A stretch of DNA of 7,048 nt from Dehalococcoidia bacterium (GCA_012270665.1 JAAXHY010000438.1:1-7048); one strand, 5' to 3'; positions 1 through 6,868 are shown, numbered from the stretch's first letter. Translations and numbers: made by a program. Notes: generated by a model not told the origin, from the letters alone.

Positions 1-5
1 AGCTA

Positions 6-21
6 CGAAAGAATTCTTTCG
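6..21. repeat. 16-bp perfect palindrome
   Basis: CGAAAGAATTCTTTCG reads identically on both strands. It could be a short hairpin or a binding site for a dimeric protein. No T-tract follows it, so it is not an obvious intrinsic terminator. Its role is unknown; the sequence to the left is outside the window. Confidence 0.5.
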
Positions 22-44
22 CTGTCTTCTGGCCTGCACTATAA

Positions 45-86
45 ACAATGATTTATACGTATGTTCTGAATCCATACAATCATTGT
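45..86. repeat. Inverted repeat able to form a bulged hairpin
   Basis: The 9-base arm ACAATGATT (45-53) is exactly complementary to AATCATTGT (78-86). Skipping five bases on the left (54-58), GTATG (59-63) also pairs with CATAC (73-77), giving about 14 paired bases around a loop of roughly nine bases. No run of T follows, which argues against a rho-independent terminator. It lies about 160 bases upstream of the DUF2461 gene start and could be a regulatory or transcript-end structure. The structure is seen directly; the role is not known. Confidence 0.4.
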
Positions 87-238
87 AGCATAGAATGGAG
101 TATCAGACGAAACCGTGAAAGACTTTGAAAAGTCCCTGCCAGATAAGAGACCTCGCACAGCTAGAGACGCGCACCCAACCATTCTAAGATGGTCTTCGCT
201 CGAGTCACATCAATGAGCATTGTGGCGTCAATAGATAT

Positions 239-245
239 GGGAGAG
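239..245 (+). promoter_or_regulatory. Ribosome binding site that decides the DUF2461 gene start
   Basis: GGGAGAG lies 3 to 5 bases before the ATG at 249, depending on which bases pair with 16S rRNA. In-frame ATGs at 189, 213 and 237 lie upstream, but none has as good a purine-rich site, and the protein they would add (about 20 residues) does not resemble the family. The ATG at 249 is therefore preferred. Confidence 0.6.
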
Positions 246-248
246 ACG

Positions 249-938
249 ATGACCAATTCAGCGCACTTCACGCCCGCCCTGTTCGAGTTCCTGTTGGAGC
301 TTGCGGAGAACAACAATCGAGAGTGGTTCCAGGACAACAAGGCGCGCTATGAGCGAGATGTGCGCGACGCTCTGGTCCAGTTCGTCGCGGACTTCGGGGA
401 CAGGCTCCACGAGATAAGTCCCCACATGGTCGCCGACCCGAGGCTATCGGGCGGGTCCATATTCCGCATATACAGGGATGTCCGCTTCTCGAAGGACAAG
501 AGCCCCTACAAGACTAACGCGGGTATGCACTTCCGACATGAGGTCGGACGCGAGGCGCATGGACCTGGACTGTATCTGCATCTCCAGCCAGGAATGGTGT
601 TCGCCGGGGCCGGGGTATGGCGTCCAAACTCGGCGACGGTGGGCAAGATCAGGGGCTCGATAGTGGCGAACCCGGAGAAGTGGAGGAGCATAGTCAGCAA
701 TGAAGAGTTCACCTCGGTCTATACGCTGGACGGGGAGTCACTGAAGCGTCCTCCCCGTGGAATTGACGCGGACCATCCGCTGATCGAGCACCTGAAACTC
801 AAGTCGTTCGTGGCGACCACGCGCTTTACGGAGGAAGATGCCTGCGCGCCGGACTTCATCGAGGTGTATGCCGACGCCTGCACCGTGGCCGCGCCCTTTT
901 CGGAGTTTCTGACCAGGGCGGTGGGGCTGGACTGGTAG
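249..938 (+). CDS. DUF2461 (TIGR02453-type) domain protein
   Basis: The 229-residue product matches the DUF2461 family over its whole length, and family members are usually a little over 200 residues. Seen in the sequence: an N-terminal FTPALFEFL segment leading into NNREWF (about 22-27) and NKARYE, then the hallmark RDVRFSKDKSPYKT (about 76-89), then GPGLYLHLQPG and GAGVWRP (about 106-126). No signal peptide or membrane segment is evident, so it is probably cytosolic. The biochemical function of this family is not established, and I do not assign one. The gene stands alone: its downstream neighbour is convergent, and no clear terminator lies in the gap at 939-1105. An in-frame ORF extends upstream to 189, but the ribosome binding site and the start of family similarity favour 249. 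Family assignment is firm; function is unknown. Confidence 0.9.
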   Translation: MTNSAHFTPALFEFLLELAENNNREWFQDNKARYERDVRDALVQFVADFGDRLHEISPHMVADPRLSGGSIFRIYRDVRFSKDKSPYKTNAGMHFRHEVGREAHGPGLYLHLQPGMVFAGAGVWRPNSATVGKIRGSIVANPEKWRSIVSNEEFTSVYTLDGESLKRPPRGIDADHPLIEHLKLKSFVATTRFTEEDACAPDFIEVYADACTVAAPFSEFLTRAVGLDW

Positions 939-1105
939 CGAGTCGCTGGGGTGGTGAGTTCTCAGACTGCTCGGCGAAGTGGCGCTTGGGGCGTCGCATC
1001 AACTCGAGCGAATCTCTAAGCGCGAAGACCACGCCCTCCAATTACGGCGCGCGCTATTGAGCCGGATGTGAGCGACTTCTGGCGCGGGTGTAATCGTTGC
1101 GACGT

Positions 1106-1945
1106 CTATTCCCTGAGGCGTCGCAGCCTTTCTTCCAGTTCGCGTATGCGAACCTGTTCCTGGACGCGGGCGGCGCGTTCCTCCGCCAGCGCTTCTTCAG
1201 CGCGCTCGGCGCGCTCGCGCTCGAAGTCCCGCTCAGCCCTCAGTCCCGCCATATCCAGGATATACAAACCTGACTCCACTTCCTGAAACAGCAGCAGCGC
1301 AGGGTTGAAGTCCATATCGAACAGAACGCCCAGATCAGGCTGTATCCCCAGCAGTCCCTCGCGCTCAGATTCCTCCACCAGACACAGTCTCACGCCCAAC
1401 TCGCGGCAGTATCCACTCAACAACCCATGCTCGTTCCGACCTGTCTCCACAGGCTCGTACCCGCCATCCACCAACTCGAATCCCATCAGCGCCTGACCGT
1501 ACAACTCACCGCCTGTCGGATCGAACATCCAGTACTCGCCGATCCCTATCTCGGCGTACCTGTCCGGCTTTTCGTACAGGTCCCTCTCATATGTGCTCGG
1601 CGACGCCACCTCCAACACCCATTCCGGCGGCTTACCCACCTCCCACAGGTTGTAGGCCGTCTTGCCCCTGATGGCCGACACGTCCACTCCCCAGGCCAGA
1701 TAGTAGTCCGGGGCCTCGTGTTCGCGCCGGTTGCGGGGGTTGGTGCGGAGCGGGATGTTGGAGCCGACGAATACAGTCCCATCCCCGTCCAGGATGTACC
1801 TAACTGCCATGGCGACGTATTCTATGACCGGATGCTGAATCACTTCGATGGGAACCCGTTCTCCGAGCAGTCCGTACATGCCCGGGTCTTCGTGATGGTC
1901 GGTGTGGCGCGGTCTTATGATTGTGTCTGTGGTTTTTGCGACCAT
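1106..1945 (-). CDS. Uma2-family putative endonuclease with C-terminal coiled coil
   Basis: The 279-residue product carries the Uma2 (DUF820) fold, a branch of the PD-(D/E)xK nucleases. Visible motifs are APDYYLAWGVD with D80, PPEWVLEVASPST with E112, and then YEKPDRYAEIGIGEYWMFDP with K126; D80, E112 and K126 are the likely metal-binding and catalytic residues. Residues about 1-75 form the usual N-terminal part (PVIEYVAMAVRYIL). From about 233 to 279 the chain is almost entirely E, R, A and L, predicting a charged coiled coil, an extension seen on many Uma2 proteins. Members are typically abundant, multicopy accessory genes of unproven cellular role; the endonuclease name is by homology only. 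The start at 1945 has a modest GGGAAG about seven bases upstream. It is transcribed divergently from the amidohydrolase gene, and 126 bases separate the two starts. No partner gene is evident. Confidence 0.88.
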   Translation of the reverse strand: MVAKTTDTIIRPRHTDHHEDPGMYGLLGERVPIEVIQHPVIEYVAMAVRYILDGDGTVFVGSNIPLRTNPRNRREHEAPDYYLAWGVDVSAIRGKTAYNLWEVGKPPEWVLEVASPSTYERDLYEKPDRYAEIGIGEYWMFDPTGGELYGQALMGFELVDGGYEPVETGRNEHGLLSGYCRELGVRLCLVEESEREGLLGIQPDLGVLFDMDFNPALLLFQEVESGLYILDMAGLRAERDFERERAERAEEALAEERAARVQEQVRIRELEERLRRLRE

Positions 1946-2071
1946 GGCCTGCTTCCCGCTACTCTAAGCTAGTAGTATGATAGCCGCGCGGCGCGAGTTG
2001 GACAAGCCCGCCGCGACGCCTCTCAGCACATTTCGGTATCGTAGCCGCAGGCGGCCCCGGAGTACATCCTC

Positions 2072-3475
2072 ATGAACAGAAGTACATGCGACGTTCTCAT
2101 TCGCAACGGCCAGGTGATCACCATGGATTCTGAGCGCAGGATATACCGTCCGGGCGCGGTGGCGATCACAGGTTCGCGCATCGTGGAGGTTGGCGCCGAC
2201 GCCGAGCTGCGAAATCGCTTTGATGCGAGGACGACGGTGGACGCCGAGGGCGGCATCGTGCATCCCGGCTTCATAGACGCTCACAATCACATCGTGCATA
2301 CCTCCTGTCGGGGGGTCTTCGGCAACGTCCGCGACACGGGCTCGTCAGTCAATTTCGCGGACTGGAAAGCTGGCGTCACCGCCGAAGACGAAGCGTCGGC
2401 CACAGTCATGGCCGGTTTGGAGATGCTTCGCAGCGGCTTTACGATGTTCATCGAGCCCGGCTCGCTGTTCCACACCGAGGCAGCGGCGGAAGCGGTCGAG
2501 CGTGTGGGGCTGCGATCACTTTTCGCCCCGCTCTATCTCTGGGACAGGCGTGAGACTTTCGATGCGATTCCCTCGCTGGTGAGTCCGAGTCTGACGGCCC
2601 GCGCGCCCGTTGATCTCGACCGATCACTGGGGCAATTGGACATGGAGCTTCATCGCAACAGAGATCCTGACGCGCTGGTCCGTGGGTGCGTCTTCCTATA
2701 TGGCCTGGGAACGGCCTCGCCAGAACTTCTGCGGGCCGCGCACACATGCGCCCGGGACAACAACGTCCCCCTGTTCATGCACGCGGGATACGTACCCGGC
2801 GAGATGGAGATATATCGCGCTCTGACCGGCACGAGCCAACTCGTTCATCTTCAGGAGATGGGTGTCCTGGATGAGCATACGGTCATCGTACACGCGAACG
2901 CGCTGGACGAGGCGGAGGAACAGGCTGTTCACGAATCGGGCTGCCAGATCGTATGGTGTCCGGCTGCCTTCTTCTCGCTCGGCCTGGGACGAATCGCGGA
3001 CTTCAGGATGGCGGAGCGATATCGCCGGGGGACCCGCGTCTCGCTTGGCACGGACGCCGCAAGGGACAGCACGCCCGGGGATACCATGCTGGCGGCGCGC
3101 TATCAATCGCAGACATACGAGGATCCCCTCTCGCCCGGGGCACTGCTGGAGATGCAGACCATCAACGCGGCAGCAGCGGCCGGGATGGATGCGGAGCTTG
3201 GAAGCCTAGAGTCGGGCAAGCGAGCGGACGTGGTAGTGAGGTCGGCGCGGGCGGCCGAAGCCTATCCCGCCAACAACCCGCTCCACCTGCTGGCGCTGAC
3301 GATGGGGACCGGAAGCGTGGATACGGTCCTAGTCAACGGCGAAGTCGTCTTCAGCGAGGGACACTCGACTCGAGTGGACGAGGCGGGGGTCTATCGAACG
3401 GTCTCCGATTCGGTCTTCGCGCGAGCGGAGCGGCTGGGTATCGGCCTGGACCCAGAGTGGCCAGTGGTAAACTGA
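2072..3475 (+). CDS. Amidohydrolase-family protein (TrzA/AtzA or SAH/MTA-deaminase-like)
   Basis: The 467-residue product is a full-length metal-dependent hydrolase of the amidohydrolase superfamily, with an N-terminal beta-sandwich strand set (DVLIRNGQVITMD), a TIM-barrel core, and a C-terminal return to the sandwich (GKRADVVV, VDTVLVNGEVVFSEG). Metal ligands are visible: H71 and H73 in GFIDAHNHIVH, H237 in PLFMHAGY, H274 in VIVHANALDE and D328 in SLGTDAARDS. Relatives deaminate or dechlorinate purine- or triazine-like rings. However, the glutamate that normally sits three residues after the third histidine (HAxE) is a tyrosine here (Y240), and the usual CPxSN motif reads CPAAF (296-300). 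The substrate is therefore uncertain and the reaction may not be a standard deamination. The ATG at 2072 has a CGGAG-like site at 2058-2062, nine bases upstream. The protein is probably cytosolic. It may be single-gene; its divergent neighbour is the Uma2 gene. Confidence 0.88.
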   Translation: MNRSTCDVLIRNGQVITMDSERRIYRPGAVAITGSRIVEVGADAELRNRFDARTTVDAEGGIVHPGFIDAHNHIVHTSCRGVFGNVRDTGSSVNFADWKAGVTAEDEASATVMAGLEMLRSGFTMFIEPGSLFHTEAAAEAVERVGLRSLFAPLYLWDRRETFDAIPSLVSPSLTARAPVDLDRSLGQLDMELHRNRDPDALVRGCVFLYGLGTASPELLRAAHTCARDNNVPLFMHAGYVPGEMEIYRALTGTSQLVHLQEMGVLDEHTVIVHANALDEAEEQAVHESGCQIVWCPAAFFSLGLGRIADFRMAERYRRGTRVSLGTDAARDSTPGDTMLAARYQSQTYEDPLSPGALLEMQTINAAAAAGMDAELGSLESGKRADVVVRSARAAEAYPANNPLHLLALTMGTGSVDTVLVNGEVVFSEGHSTRVDEAGVYRTVSDSVFARAERLGIGLDPEWPVVN

Positions 3476-3680
3476 CGAGGGCATACGCGGCGAAGAGCAT
3501 CACGATGAGTCGCAACTATGCTCCTGCCGCGCCTGTCTGTTCGGCCTAGGGGCCCGCAAAGCCGCCCGCTGCACGCCCTGACGGACCGTCGTCGCGATGG
3601 GCGAGGGATACCAGGCAAGAGCGTGGAGACCGGCTCCTGGGTCATTAGCGATGGCGCGGCTTAGAGAGGGGGTCTGATAT

Positions 3681-3725
3681 GGCGCTTAGGCGCGCTCTGA
3701 ACGCTTTGACCTTTTTCCTAGCGCC
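3681..3725. repeat. Imperfect inverted repeat bracketing the -35 box
   Basis: GGCGCTTAGG (3681-3690) is complementary to CCTAGCGCC (3717-3725) apart from one unpaired base. The -35 box of the promoter at 3706-3735 lies between the arms, and the right arm falls in the promoter spacer. This placement would suit an operator or a DNA-bending site controlling the restriction-modification genes. That role is inference; the repeat could be chance. Confidence 0.35.
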
Positions 3726-3735
3726 AAGATATAAT
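3706..3735 (+). promoter_or_regulatory. Sigma70-type promoter of the restriction-modification operon
   Basis: TTGACC (3706-3711) and a consensus TATAAT (3730-3735) are separated by 18 bases. Transcription would begin near 3742, giving a leader of roughly 68 bases before the methyltransferase ATG at 3810. This is the best-matching promoter in the window, and it sits exactly where the base composition shifts. Confidence 0.7.
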
Positions 3736-3809
3736 AGCGCACAGGCAATGGCACATTAGTTCGCTCGATTATCTACGTTTGAAAGACCTGCTAATAGAGG
3801 TCATAATTC

Positions 3810-5885
3810 ATGGATACATATCATATTCAGACTGAAGCAGATCTACCGTCGTCCAGACATGCTATTCGGGAAGCGCATCAGTTGGGGATGTATGGACTGA
3901 TACCTTCTTCTGAGTATGACAGTGATTCAGAGACGCACTACACATTCCCTGAGCAGTTCGTTGATGAGCTTTCCCGTCGCGAGGTGTACAACAAACATCT
4001 GTTTCGTCCCAATACCTATCTTCACAAATGGTGGGCGCGACGGTGTGGCTCGACATTCCGAGCCATACTCAAGCAGTTCGCCCCGGAAGTCGAGCGTCGC
4101 GACTACTATACCCCTGGTGGCTTAGAGGGTATGACGGTTCTGGACCCTATGATGGGAGGAGGAACTACACTTCATGAGGCGATCCGATTAGGGGCGAATG
4201 TGATTGGAGCCGATATAGACCCAATACCTGTGCTGCAAGCCCGCGCTACCCTCACACACGCGGAGATAACGGATTTGCGAACTGCTTTCAATGAATTCTT
4301 CTCCAGTATATATAACAATCTCAGACACTGTTTTGAGACAGAATGCCCAACTTGTGAGAAGACGGTAGATTCTCAATATACGCTATATGGGTTGAGTAAA
4401 TTTTGCGACTGCGGGAAAGTCGTACAGATTGACCAGTATAATCTACGGCAAGAAGAGGATAGAACAATCTGCATCTGTCCAGAGAGTTGGGACATCATAA
4501 CTGGTGAAACCAGAGTACACGCTACTATTTCGCCAGCACGTCTGGTCACTAAATCGGAAAAAGTATGCGATATCTGTGAAAGCGAATACCAAGAATTACT
4601 CGATCTGCCTTTTTACTCTCGGTATATTCCTATCGCTATCGTCGCTTCTTGTATCGAACACGGCATATTTTTCCGCCCGCCTAGCATATCCGACTTGGCG
4701 CGGATACAATCCGCTGACAACGAACGTTCTAAATTAGACTTCGAGAATGTGAATAGCTTTAATGTAGAGCATGGCGACAAGACTAGAGATCTGTTAAAGC
4801 ACGGTATCCACTCATATCTGGACACTTTTTCTTCTCGCCAACTTCTTTATATTTACCAAGCCATTCAAGAATTAAAGAACTACGATAGAATAGATAGGCT
4901 TAACCTTGGGATGCTTGTGTCCACGTCTTTGGAATTTAACTCTATGCTATGTGGCTACAAAGGCTGGTACAAAAGGCGTCCAGGCGCGATACGACACGTT
5001 TTCGCCTTGCACGCCTATTCATTCCAATATACAGCCTTGGAGAATAACCCTATCAACTCTCGGAAGTCATCCGGTAACCTGCAATTACTCTTCAGGGATC
5101 GTATCGAGCGTGGGCGTAGGTGGGCGAATTTACCTATAGAGCGAAAGATTGGAGACAACCGCAAAAGTGAATTGGTCTCAATACCCGGTGAAGTAGATAG
5201 TGGTGTAGAAGTATTTAGCCAGACTGACTTCAAGGGTGAAAGTCAGAGGTTCTGGCTTATCCACGGCAATTCTCAGGATTTGCCTGTTGAAGATCACTCA
5301 GTGGACCTGATCGTAACCGATCCTCCCTACTATGATAACGTCCAGTACAGCAACTTGGCTGCCTTTTTCCGGGTTTGGCTGCCACATCTACTTCCTGGGG
5401 AGATTGAGTGGAATTACGATGAAACGCGAAGCGCGGTTCTGACTAAATCTCATAGTAGCAACTTTCTGACAACGCTGTCTGGGATATTCAGTGAGTGTGA
5501 ACGTGTACTGAGCGCCGATACAGGGCGTATGGCGTTCACCTTCCACCATTGGGACCCCGAGGCGTGGGCTGACCTTACTATATCTCTCAAAGACGCCGGA
5601 TTCAAACTAATGGACGCCTTCACCGTGTACTCCGAGCATCCTATTTCTGTCCACATCCGAAATCTCAACTCGATAAAGCACGACAACATCCTAATTTTTG
5701 CTCTTGGTGTCACAAGCCCACCCGATAAATGGATGCCGCCAGAAACTGTTGATACCAGTGACAGTGAGACGTTCTGCCGACAGTGCGCCTCGACGCTAGG
5801 ATGGTTATTAGACAGCCAACTTGGGCCAGATGAGATTCGCAATATCTGGAAGCGACTGATCCAAGGAAAACGGAAATATGGATAG
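3810..5885 (+). CDS. DNA amino-methyltransferase (DUF1156-like), modification subunit
   Basis: The 691-residue product is a SAM-dependent DNA methyltransferase of the N6-adenine/N4-cytosine type. Visible in order: LHKWWARR (71-78), a hallmark of the DUF1156-like group; the SAM-binding motif DPMMGGGTT (112-120); the acidic end of the next strand, GADIDP (133-138); a central region with cysteine pairs CPTC (179-182), CDC (199-201), CIC (221-223) and CDIC (253-256), resembling zinc ribbons; a conserved RRPGAIRHVFALHAY stretch (389-403); and the catalytic DPPYYDNVQYSNL (504-516) followed by FFRVWLP. SAM-binding before catalytic motif, with a large insertion between them, is an alpha-like order; the insertion probably holds target recognition. 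Its role would be to protect host sites from the nuclease encoded immediately downstream. The start has AGAGG (3796-3800) nine bases upstream. It is much more A+T rich than its flanks. The methylated base and recognition site cannot be read from the sequence. Confidence 0.87.
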   Translation: MDTYHIQTEADLPSSRHAIREAHQLGMYGLIPSSEYDSDSETHYTFPEQFVDELSRREVYNKHLFRPNTYLHKWWARRCGSTFRAILKQFAPEVERRDYYTPGGLEGMTVLDPMMGGGTTLHEAIRLGANVIGADIDPIPVLQARATLTHAEITDLRTAFNEFFSSIYNNLRHCFETECPTCEKTVDSQYTLYGLSKFCDCGKVVQIDQYNLRQEEDRTICICPESWDIITGETRVHATISPARLVTKSEKVCDICESEYQELLDLPFYSRYIPIAIVASCIEHGIFFRPPSISDLARIQSADNERSKLDFENVNSFNVEHGDKTRDLLKHGIHSYLDTFSSRQLLYIYQAIQELKNYDRIDRLNLGMLVSTSLEFNSMLCGYKGWYKRRPGAIRHVFALHAYSFQYTALENNPINSRKSSGNLQLLFRDRIERGRRWANLPIERKIGDNRKSELVSIPGEVDSGVEVFSQTDFKGESQRFWLIHGNSQDLPVEDHSVDLIVTDPPYYDNVQYSNLAAFFRVWLPHLLPGEIEWNYDETRSAVLTKSHSSNFLTTLSGIFSECERVLSADTGRMAFTFHHWDPEAWADLTISLKDAGFKLMDAFTVYSEHPISVHIRNLNSIKHDNILIFALGVTSPPDKWMPPETVDTSDSETFCRQCASTLGWLLDSQLGPDEIRNIWKRLIQGKRKYG
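5863..5867 (+). promoter_or_regulatory. Ribosome binding site for the nuclease gene, inside the methyltransferase gene
   Basis: AAGGA lies 10 bases before the ATG at 5878, within the last codons of the methyltransferase gene. It supports this start and suggests that ribosomes finishing the methyltransferase reading frame start the nuclease by translational coupling. Confidence 0.5.
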
Positions 5886-6729
5886 CTCGATCAATCGCCC
5901 CGCGGAGATATTTGGCTATCCGGTTCTGAACCGCTCCGATGAAGCTATGCGTATTCGTGAAAGGCACTGGTGTCCGTTTCAGAACGCTCGGTGCAACAAG
6001 AAAAGCAGATTGATTGATTTTCCCTTTGGAGTGTGCTCGGCTGAACATAATGGTGAGGTGCATATCGTTTGCCCGCATCGTTTTGATGAGCAAGGCTCTA
6101 TCCAAGGTATCTCCACGGTTCTGGAGAATATCGCTAAGCACTATTTCGGTAGCTTTGACAACATAATCGTGTTCCCTGAAGTCAGACTTCCCAATGTCGG
6201 GAATATAGACTTCGTCCTAGCAAAGCACAAGAGGATGAAGCCTGAAGTTGAAGATTTTGTATTAGTGGAATATCAAGCGGACTCTACTACAAGTACTGGT
6301 GGACTGGTTCAAGGAATACAGGATTTCTTCGATAGGGATGATTGGCAAGACAAGTCTTACACATTCGGCATGAATACTTACGACTCCATCAAACGCGCTA
6401 TAACTCAACTGATTAACAAGGGCGTAGTATATGAATCTTGGGATGCCAAGTGTTACTGGGTCATGCAGGAATATATCTATGCGAACTTAACGAGCAGGTA
6501 TGGGCTCAAACTAAGTGGATTTTCGCCATCCCATGCCTCTAGGTTCGCCCTCTACAACATAGTACAGAATAACAATGTCCTGAGTTTGCGACACTCGCGC
6601 TACATCTCAACCAGCATTGATGAAATCTATCAGGCTATGCGCAATAACCCCAATATACCTGATAAGGATACGTTTGTGAGCCGTTTGAATACCAAGCTAC
6701 GGCTCAGCTTGAATGTTGAGCGTGGTTAA
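5878..6729 (+). CDS. NotI-like Type II restriction endonuclease
   Basis: The 283-residue product resembles the NotI restriction endonuclease family. Seen near the N-terminus: EIFGYPV, then four cysteines, C32 (HWCPF), C39, C53 (FGVCS) and C65 (IVCPHRF). NotI is known to bind an iron atom through four cysteines, and these are the likely equivalents. The predicted active site is E101 (FPEVRL), D111 (GNIDFVL), and E131 and Q133 in VEYQADST. NotI likewise uses an ExQ in place of the usual ExK of PD-(D/E)xK nucleases. The protein is shorter than NotI (383 residues as I recall), so target recognition may differ. Its ATG overlaps the methyltransferase gene by 8 bases, and the two genes form a restriction-modification pair. 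NotI cuts an eight-base G/C-only site, but the specificity here is unknown. No signal peptide or membrane segment is seen. Family call is by recognised motifs, not by a database search. Confidence 0.78.
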   Translation: MDSSINRPAEIFGYPVLNRSDEAMRIRERHWCPFQNARCNKKSRLIDFPFGVCSAEHNGEVHIVCPHRFDEQGSIQGISTVLENIAKHYFGSFDNIIVFPEVRLPNVGNIDFVLAKHKRMKPEVEDFVLVEYQADSTTSTGGLVQGIQDFFDRDDWQDKSYTFGMNTYDSIKRAITQLINKGVVYESWDAKCYWVMQEYIYANLTSRYGLKLSGFSPSHASRFALYNIVQNNNVLSLRHSRYISTSIDEIYQAMRNNPNIPDKDTFVSRLNTKLRLSLNVERG

Positions 6730-6829
6730 ACGTGTATAGATTACCAGCGAGAAACTCGAGGAAGACCCGTACGGCACACAATCCTTGACGCACATGTTCA
6801 GGTGTAGTCTCAAAATTGTACAAAAATGC

Positions 6830-6859
6830 CTGACATCCCGCCCCTGCCGGTGTTAGAAT
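6830..6859 (+). promoter_or_regulatory. Promoter of uvrA
   Basis: CTGACA (6830-6835) and TAGAAT (6854-6859) are 18 bases apart, with a TG just before the -10 box (6851-6852) that would act as an extended -10 element. Transcription would begin near 6866, giving a leader of about 65 bases. Just upstream lies an 8-bp palindrome, TTGTACAA (6816-6823), a conceivable operator core. I see no SOS box that I can name with confidence. The promoter makes uvrA independent of the upstream restriction-modification genes. Confidence 0.6.
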
Positions 6860-6868
6860 CTTATCGGC

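Larger units (their letters stand above)
3476..3809. other. Intergenic region without a supported gene
   Basis: The first 200 or so bases are G+C rich and hold only short overlapping reading frames with no recognisable protein family. A few small inverted repeats occur (for example GACGG/CCGTC at 3580-3590, and CCAGG/CCTGG at 3611-3615 and 3636-3640), none followed by a T-run, so I do not call a terminator for the amidohydrolase gene. From about 3700 the composition turns A+T rich and contains the promoter and leader of the methyltransferase gene. Confidence 0.6.

Noticed and set aside
982..1023. GCGCTT/AAGCGC inverted repeat between the two convergent genes as a terminator
   Set aside because: Only six pairs with a 30-base loop and no T-run; chance is likely.
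1427..1972. 181-codon open frame on the plus strand opposite the Uma2 gene
   Set aside because: It is antisense to a well-supported gene, and the translation resembles no family; long antisense frames are common in G+C-rich DNA.
1976..1981. TATGAT as a -10 box for the amidohydrolase gene
   Set aside because: No acceptable -35 box lies 16-18 bases upstream; a start here would give a long leader, and the match alone is too weak to call.
2696..3106. 136-codon minus-strand frame inside the amidohydrolase gene
   Set aside because: Antisense shadow without recognisable motifs or a ribosome binding site.
2953..3549. 198-codon open frame on the plus strand overlapping the end of the amidohydrolase gene
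   Set aside because: It is a shifted-frame shadow of the amidohydrolase coding sequence, rich in G, R and A, without domain motifs.
3391..3645. 84-codon minus-strand frame reaching into the gap after the amidohydrolase gene
   Set aside because: Low-complexity arginine- and serine-rich translation and no ribosome binding site; about a third of it is antisense to the amidohydrolase gene.
5710..6141. 143-codon minus-strand frame across the methyltransferase/nuclease junction
   Set aside because: It is antisense to two genes with clear motifs, and its translation has no family features.
6748..6758. CGAG-AAA-CTCG hairpin after the nuclease gene as a terminator
   Set aside because: The stem is four pairs and no T-tract follows.
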